From Haloarculaceae archaeon (GTDB lineage: Archaea; Halobacteriota; Halobacteria; Halobacteriales; Haloarculaceae): 15,880 nucleotides of DNA. The notes beneath the pieces were generated by a model. The model searched no databases, was not told the DNA's origin, and saw only the letters and a program-made list of their open reading frames with translations. How positions within the stretch are numbered: the stretch's first letter is position 1; each line of letters opens with the position of its first letter. Of the stretch, positions 13,193 through 15,880 are shown piece by piece. The DNA lies in assembly GCA_018609945.1 (NCBI GenBank), contig JAHENO010000305.1:1-15880 (forward strand), in the 5' to 3' direction. Position numbers and translations under genes: made by a program.

Positions 13193-14416
13193 GTGTGGAC
13201 CCTGGTCCGGGACAGGATGAAGACAGAGCGCATCGCACTGGCCGGGGTCGGCACAGTACTGGTACTCTCGGCTGTGGGCCTCCTCGCCCCCGCGCTGACA
13301 CCCGGGCTGGTCGACTGGCGCACCGCTTTCAGACTGCTCCTGTGGGGGACGACGACGCTGTTTGCCGCCACTGCGCTGCTGTGGGGCGTCCTGACGTACG
13401 TGATCGGCGCGGGCTACGACTCGCCAGCGCCGGTCCACGGCGGCGACGAGATCCAGGTGCGCGTCCTCACCGTCGACGCCGCCGACGTCGTCCAGTCGAC
13501 GGTCGACTCGCTGCCCGCCGAACTGGACGACGTCCACGTCATCGCCGAGACCGACATCGACGTGGCCGGCGCGGCCGTCCACGTGGTGCCCGACGGCTTC
13601 GAGTGCGAGGCGGTCCGGAAGGGACGGGCCATCGAGTGGGCCCGCCGGACCCTCGACACCGACCGCGAGTTCGTCCTCTACCTGGACGAAGACAGCCACG
13701 TCGAGTCGTTCCCCGGACTCCCGGACGCCGACGTAGTGCAGTTGCGCGAACAGCCCCGCCGGACCGGATCGATGCTGTCGTACCTCGCGGACGTCTACCG
13801 GATGGGCGTCCAGGTCGAACAGCGCGCGTTCGCCCGCCTCTCGATCCCGCTGTTCGCGTGGGGCGGCGGGATCGCCGTCAGACGGGAGGTCGAGGACCGC
13901 GTGACCTGGGACCGCGAGACGCTCGTCGAGGACACCGCCTTCGTCTGGGCGGCCGCCCAGCAACTGGAGGACTTCACCTTCGAACTCTCGACGGCGACCT
14001 GCCGCAACGAGGCGCCCCCGTCACTGGTCGAGATCACCCAGCAGCGACGCCGATGGGCCGCCGGGAACCTCGAGGCTGCGACCGACCTCCCGCTTGGGTA
14101 CCAGGTACTGACTCGCGTGCGCAACTACGCCTGGGCGCTTTCGCCGGTCGTGACGATGATCGTCGTGCCCCTCTCGCTGCTCGGAATCGGCGTCGCCGCC
14201 GCCGGCGCGTTCGCGCTCGCGTCGCTGGCCCTCGGCCTGCTCACGCTGTTCTGGTACCTGCGGGGCGTGCTGTACTACGGCCCCGACAAACTGGAGTGGG
14301 GTCTCGCCGTCCCGCTGGCACCCCTCGTCACCGTCGTGCACTCGATGGGAACCGTCGCCGGCATCCTCGATCCGCCCGACGGCTTCCGCGTGACGGAGAA
14401 GGTCGGGGAGCAGTGA
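13193..14416 (+). CDS. Membrane glycosyltransferase, family 2 (processive type)
   Basis: This protein has 399 residues from the ATG at 13217, or 407 from the GTG at 13193. Two membrane helices come first (about 6-28 and 36-64, ATG numbering). The cytoplasmic GT-A domain follows, with YLDEDSHV (D157-D159), the acceptor-site VEDTAF (E238, D239) and QQRRRW (Q276, R279, W280). The D, DxD, D, QxxRW pattern marks processive or membrane-anchored GT2 enzymes such as cellulose or hyaluronan synthases and egghead-like mannosyltransferases. Two or three more helices (about 303-347 and 363-383) close the protein. It probably builds a surface polysaccharide or glycolipid from a nucleotide sugar. No other glycan gene is adjacent, so the product is unknown. 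Confidence 0.88.
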   Translation: MWTLVRDRMKTERIALAGVGTVLVLSAVGLLAPALTPGLVDWRTAFRLLLWGTTTLFAATALLWGVLTYVIGAGYDSPAPVHGGDEIQVRVLTVDAADVVQSTVDSLPAELDDVHVIAETDIDVAGAAVHVVPDGFECEAVRKGRAIEWARRTLDTDREFVLYLDEDSHVESFPGLPDADVVQLREQPRRTGSMLSYLADVYRMGVQVEQRAFARLSIPLFAWGGGIAVRREVEDRVTWDRETLVEDTAFVWAAAQQLEDFTFELSTATCRNEAPPSLVEITQQRRRWAAGNLEAATDLPLGYQVLTRVRNYAWALSPVVTMIVVPLSLLGIGVAAAGAFALASLALGLLTLFWYLRGVLYYGPDKLEWGLAVPLAPLVTVVHSMGTVAGILDPPDGFRVTEKVGEQ

Positions 14417-14423
14417 CGGCGTC

Positions 14424-14457
14424 TCCGGGTGCGACGACGGGAGTTTTTCCGGGTGCG
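14424..14457 (+). terminator. Possible T-tract terminator between convergent genes
   Basis: A TTTTT run (14444-14448) lies 28 bases after the glycosyltransferase stop and just before the topoisomerase VI A stop. It is flanked by a 10-bp direct repeat TCCGGGTGCG (14424-14433 and 14448-14457). Archaeal termination often uses T-runs without hairpins. Support is modest. Confidence 0.35.
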
Positions 14458-14462
14458 TCTCG

Positions 14463-15572
14463 CTACAGCACGCCCATCTCGTCGAGCCGCTCGGGGAGGT
14501 AGGTGTCGGTCACGAAATCGAGCCCGCGGGAGGCCAGCGACTGCTGTTCGGATTTCTTCCCGATGTCGAGCTGGAGTTCGATCTGTTCCTCCCAGAAGTC
14601 GGTCTGGAAGCGCGGGTCATCCAGTTCCGACTCGAGGGCGTTGATATCCGAGTCCGAGAGCGGGTCGGTCGGGAGGTCGTACTCGACGATGTCCTCGGGG
14701 CGGATGCCGACGAAGTCGGCCTCTGGTGTGGCGAGGTACTCCGAGAGGTGTGCGCTCTTGATCGAGCCGTAGGCAACCGAGCCGTAGATGCGGTACGACC
14801 AGGGGTCGCCGTCGGTGAAGACCACCACGGGGAGGTCGAGTTCGTCGTGCAGACGTTTGGTGAGCCGACGGGTCGCCCGCGCGGGCTGGCCCTTCAGGTG
14901 GACGACCAGCGCGTCCATCTCCTCGTCGAAGCCGTTCTCGACGAGACGATCCCGCATCCCGCCCGTCTCGACACAGAGGACGAACGCGGCGTCGTTGTCC
15001 AGGAACTCGATGGTATCGGGGTTGTTGGGGATCTGGTAGCCACCCTCGCCGACGTCCTCCTGGCAGTGGATCTCCCGCTCGCCCCGCCTGGTCTGCTCGC
15101 GCAACAGCAGGGGTCCCATCACGGTCGCGCCCGACTCCTCCGGGCGCATGTGGAAGTCCTCGCGGGTGACCCCCGAGACGACCTCCAGATCCTCGATGAG
15201 GTCGTTCGACTCGTCCTGGCTGGAGAACTGTGCCTCGTCTAAGTCCCACGACTCGGAGAGGTAGTACAGTTCCCGTAGCGTCGAGGAGCGGCCCTCCTCG
15301 AGTTGCCGGGCGAGGAAGTCAATCGTGTAGACTGCCTTGAGTAGCTTCTGTGCCCCGCGGACGCTGTTGGCACTCCGGGTCGAGGTGCGGTCGCCGTAGA
15401 CCCAGACCTTCTCCTCCTCGTCGTACTTGATGTTCGACTTCGTCCGCGTGGGCATCTCCATGCTGGGGACGTCCCCGCCAGCGAACTGGTCGTAGAACTG
15501 TGCCGCCAGGTCGATGAGTTGTTCGCGGGCCCGAGCCTCGGGGCTCGCGTCCGCGTCCGTGTCCGTGCTCAT
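14463..15572 (-). CDS. top6A: DNA topoisomerase VI subunit A
   Basis: This 369-residue Spo11-like subunit is of normal archaeal length. It cuts both DNA strands to relax supercoils and separate linked DNA. The winged-helix 5Y-CAP region contains RELYYLSESW, with Y103/Y104; Y104 is the likely DNA-linking tyrosine by alignment with the Spo11 RDxFY motif. The Toprim metal ligands are E200 (LCVETGG) and D252 and D254 (FTDGDPWSY). IYGSVAYGSIKS (260-271) and PEADFVGI follow as in the family. The ATG at 15572 overlaps the subunit B stop by 4 bases (ATGA), so A and B are made together and assemble as A2B2. In many haloarchaea the pair lies next to gyrB-gyrA, which would be outside this window. Confidence 0.97.
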   Translation of the reverse strand: MSTDTDADASPEARAREQLIDLAAQFYDQFAGGDVPSMEMPTRTKSNIKYDEEEKVWVYGDRTSTRSANSVRGAQKLLKAVYTIDFLARQLEEGRSSTLRELYYLSESWDLDEAQFSSQDESNDLIEDLEVVSGVTREDFHMRPEESGATVMGPLLLREQTRRGEREIHCQEDVGEGGYQIPNNPDTIEFLDNDAAFVLCVETGGMRDRLVENGFDEEMDALVVHLKGQPARATRRLTKRLHDELDLPVVVFTDGDPWSYRIYGSVAYGSIKSAHLSEYLATPEADFVGIRPEDIVEYDLPTDPLSDSDINALESELDDPRFQTDFWEEQIELQLDIGKKSEQQSLASRGLDFVTDTYLPERLDEMGVL

Positions 15573-15880
15573 GGTGTCACCGTCAGTTTCTCCTCCTCGA
15601 TGCCGTCGACCGACACCGAGACCTCCGCGTCGGCCGGCAGGCTGTACTCCAGTGTGGCGTCCTCGCCGCTGCCCACTGTGGGCGACCACTTGAGGAAGTA
15701 CTCGCCGTCCATCTCGACGACGGTCGCGCCGTCGACGTCCCCGGGTTCGGCCGACGCGATGGCCGTCACCTCTATGTCGGCGTTCGTGCCCGCGTTGTTC
15801 TCGACCGTCAGCCGGGCGGTCCCGTCGCTCCGGTCGTGTTCGACGAGGACGTTGTTCATGATGCGGGCCATCGTGTCGTC
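15569..15880 (-). CDS. top6B: DNA topoisomerase VI subunit B, C-terminal end only
   Basis: The frame runs in from beyond the window's right edge and ends with TGA at 15569-15571; about 103 residues are present. The piece contains DDTMARIMNNVLVEHDRSD and then a beta-rich domain with VENNAGTNADIEVTAIA and YFLKWSPTVGSGEDATLEY, ending EEEKLTVTP. This matches the immunoglobulin-like C-terminal domain found on haloarchaeal Top6B. The GHKL ATPase and transducer domains must lie to the right. The internal ATG at 15871 is not the start. The assignment depends largely on the 4-base overlap with top6A, a standard archaeal arrangement. Confidence 0.88.
   Translation of the reverse strand, partial: DDTMARIMNNVLVEHDRSDGTARLTVENNAGTNADIEVTAIASAEPGDVDGATVVEMDGEYFLKWSPTVGSGEDATLEYSLPADAEVSVSVDGIEEEKLTVTP

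Overview
The window looks like chromosomal DNA from a haloarchaeon, possibly a Haloarcula relative. G+C is very high. The predicted proteins are acidic and rich in Asp and Glu. Several genes have TATA-like boxes about 25-30 bases before the start codon, as in leaderless halophile transcripts. The marker genes (archaeal B-type polymerase, Orc1/Cdc6, topoisomerase VI) are archaeal. No tRNA, rRNA, CRISPR array or insertion sequence was seen. The longest stretch without a gene is 255 bases (9733-9987).

Layout. Bases 1-681 (+) hold the end of a TusA-like sulfur carrier and a DsrE-like partner. Bases 691-3771 (-) hold a tight three-gene operon: a RadA/RecA-like protein without a P-loop, an 81-residue protein, and a diverged PolB2-type polymerase. 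Before the operon, at 3814-3995, lies an array of TTCACGGAA boxes, partly organised as about 33-bp tandem repeats. Upstream of that are a short Orc1/Cdc6 ATPase (3989-5008, -) and a gamma-glutamyltransferase (5071-6678, -). A 74-bp palindromic element (6733-6806) separates the latter from an HNH protein (6810-7388, -). The + strand then carries a DUF192 protein, a small CPxCG zinc-finger protein, a 2-isopropylmalate/citramalate synthase followed by a hairpin cluster, and a second small zinc-ribbon protein. Next come a HAD hydrolase and a bifunctional-nuclease (DUF151) protein as an abutting pair (-), a metallo-beta-lactamase-fold hydrolase (+), a GATase1-like protein (-), a membrane glycosyltransferase (+), and topoisomerase VI subunits A and B (-, B cut by the window end).

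The most interesting part is 691-5008. The polymerase has lost recognisable 3'-5' exonuclease residues and the first Asp of motif C, but keeps the motif A Asp and the second motif C Asp. It is translationally coupled to a RecA-family pseudo-ATPase. This resembles in outline the bacterial ImuA-ImuB-DnaE2 mutagenesis cassettes, and suggests a haloarchaeal translesion or mutagenic repair module. The TTCNNNGAA array in front of it is a good candidate operator. The neighbouring Orc1/Cdc6-type ATPase could act there as regulator or replication factor. This functional reading is inference; the gene order, motifs and repeats are visible in the sequence.
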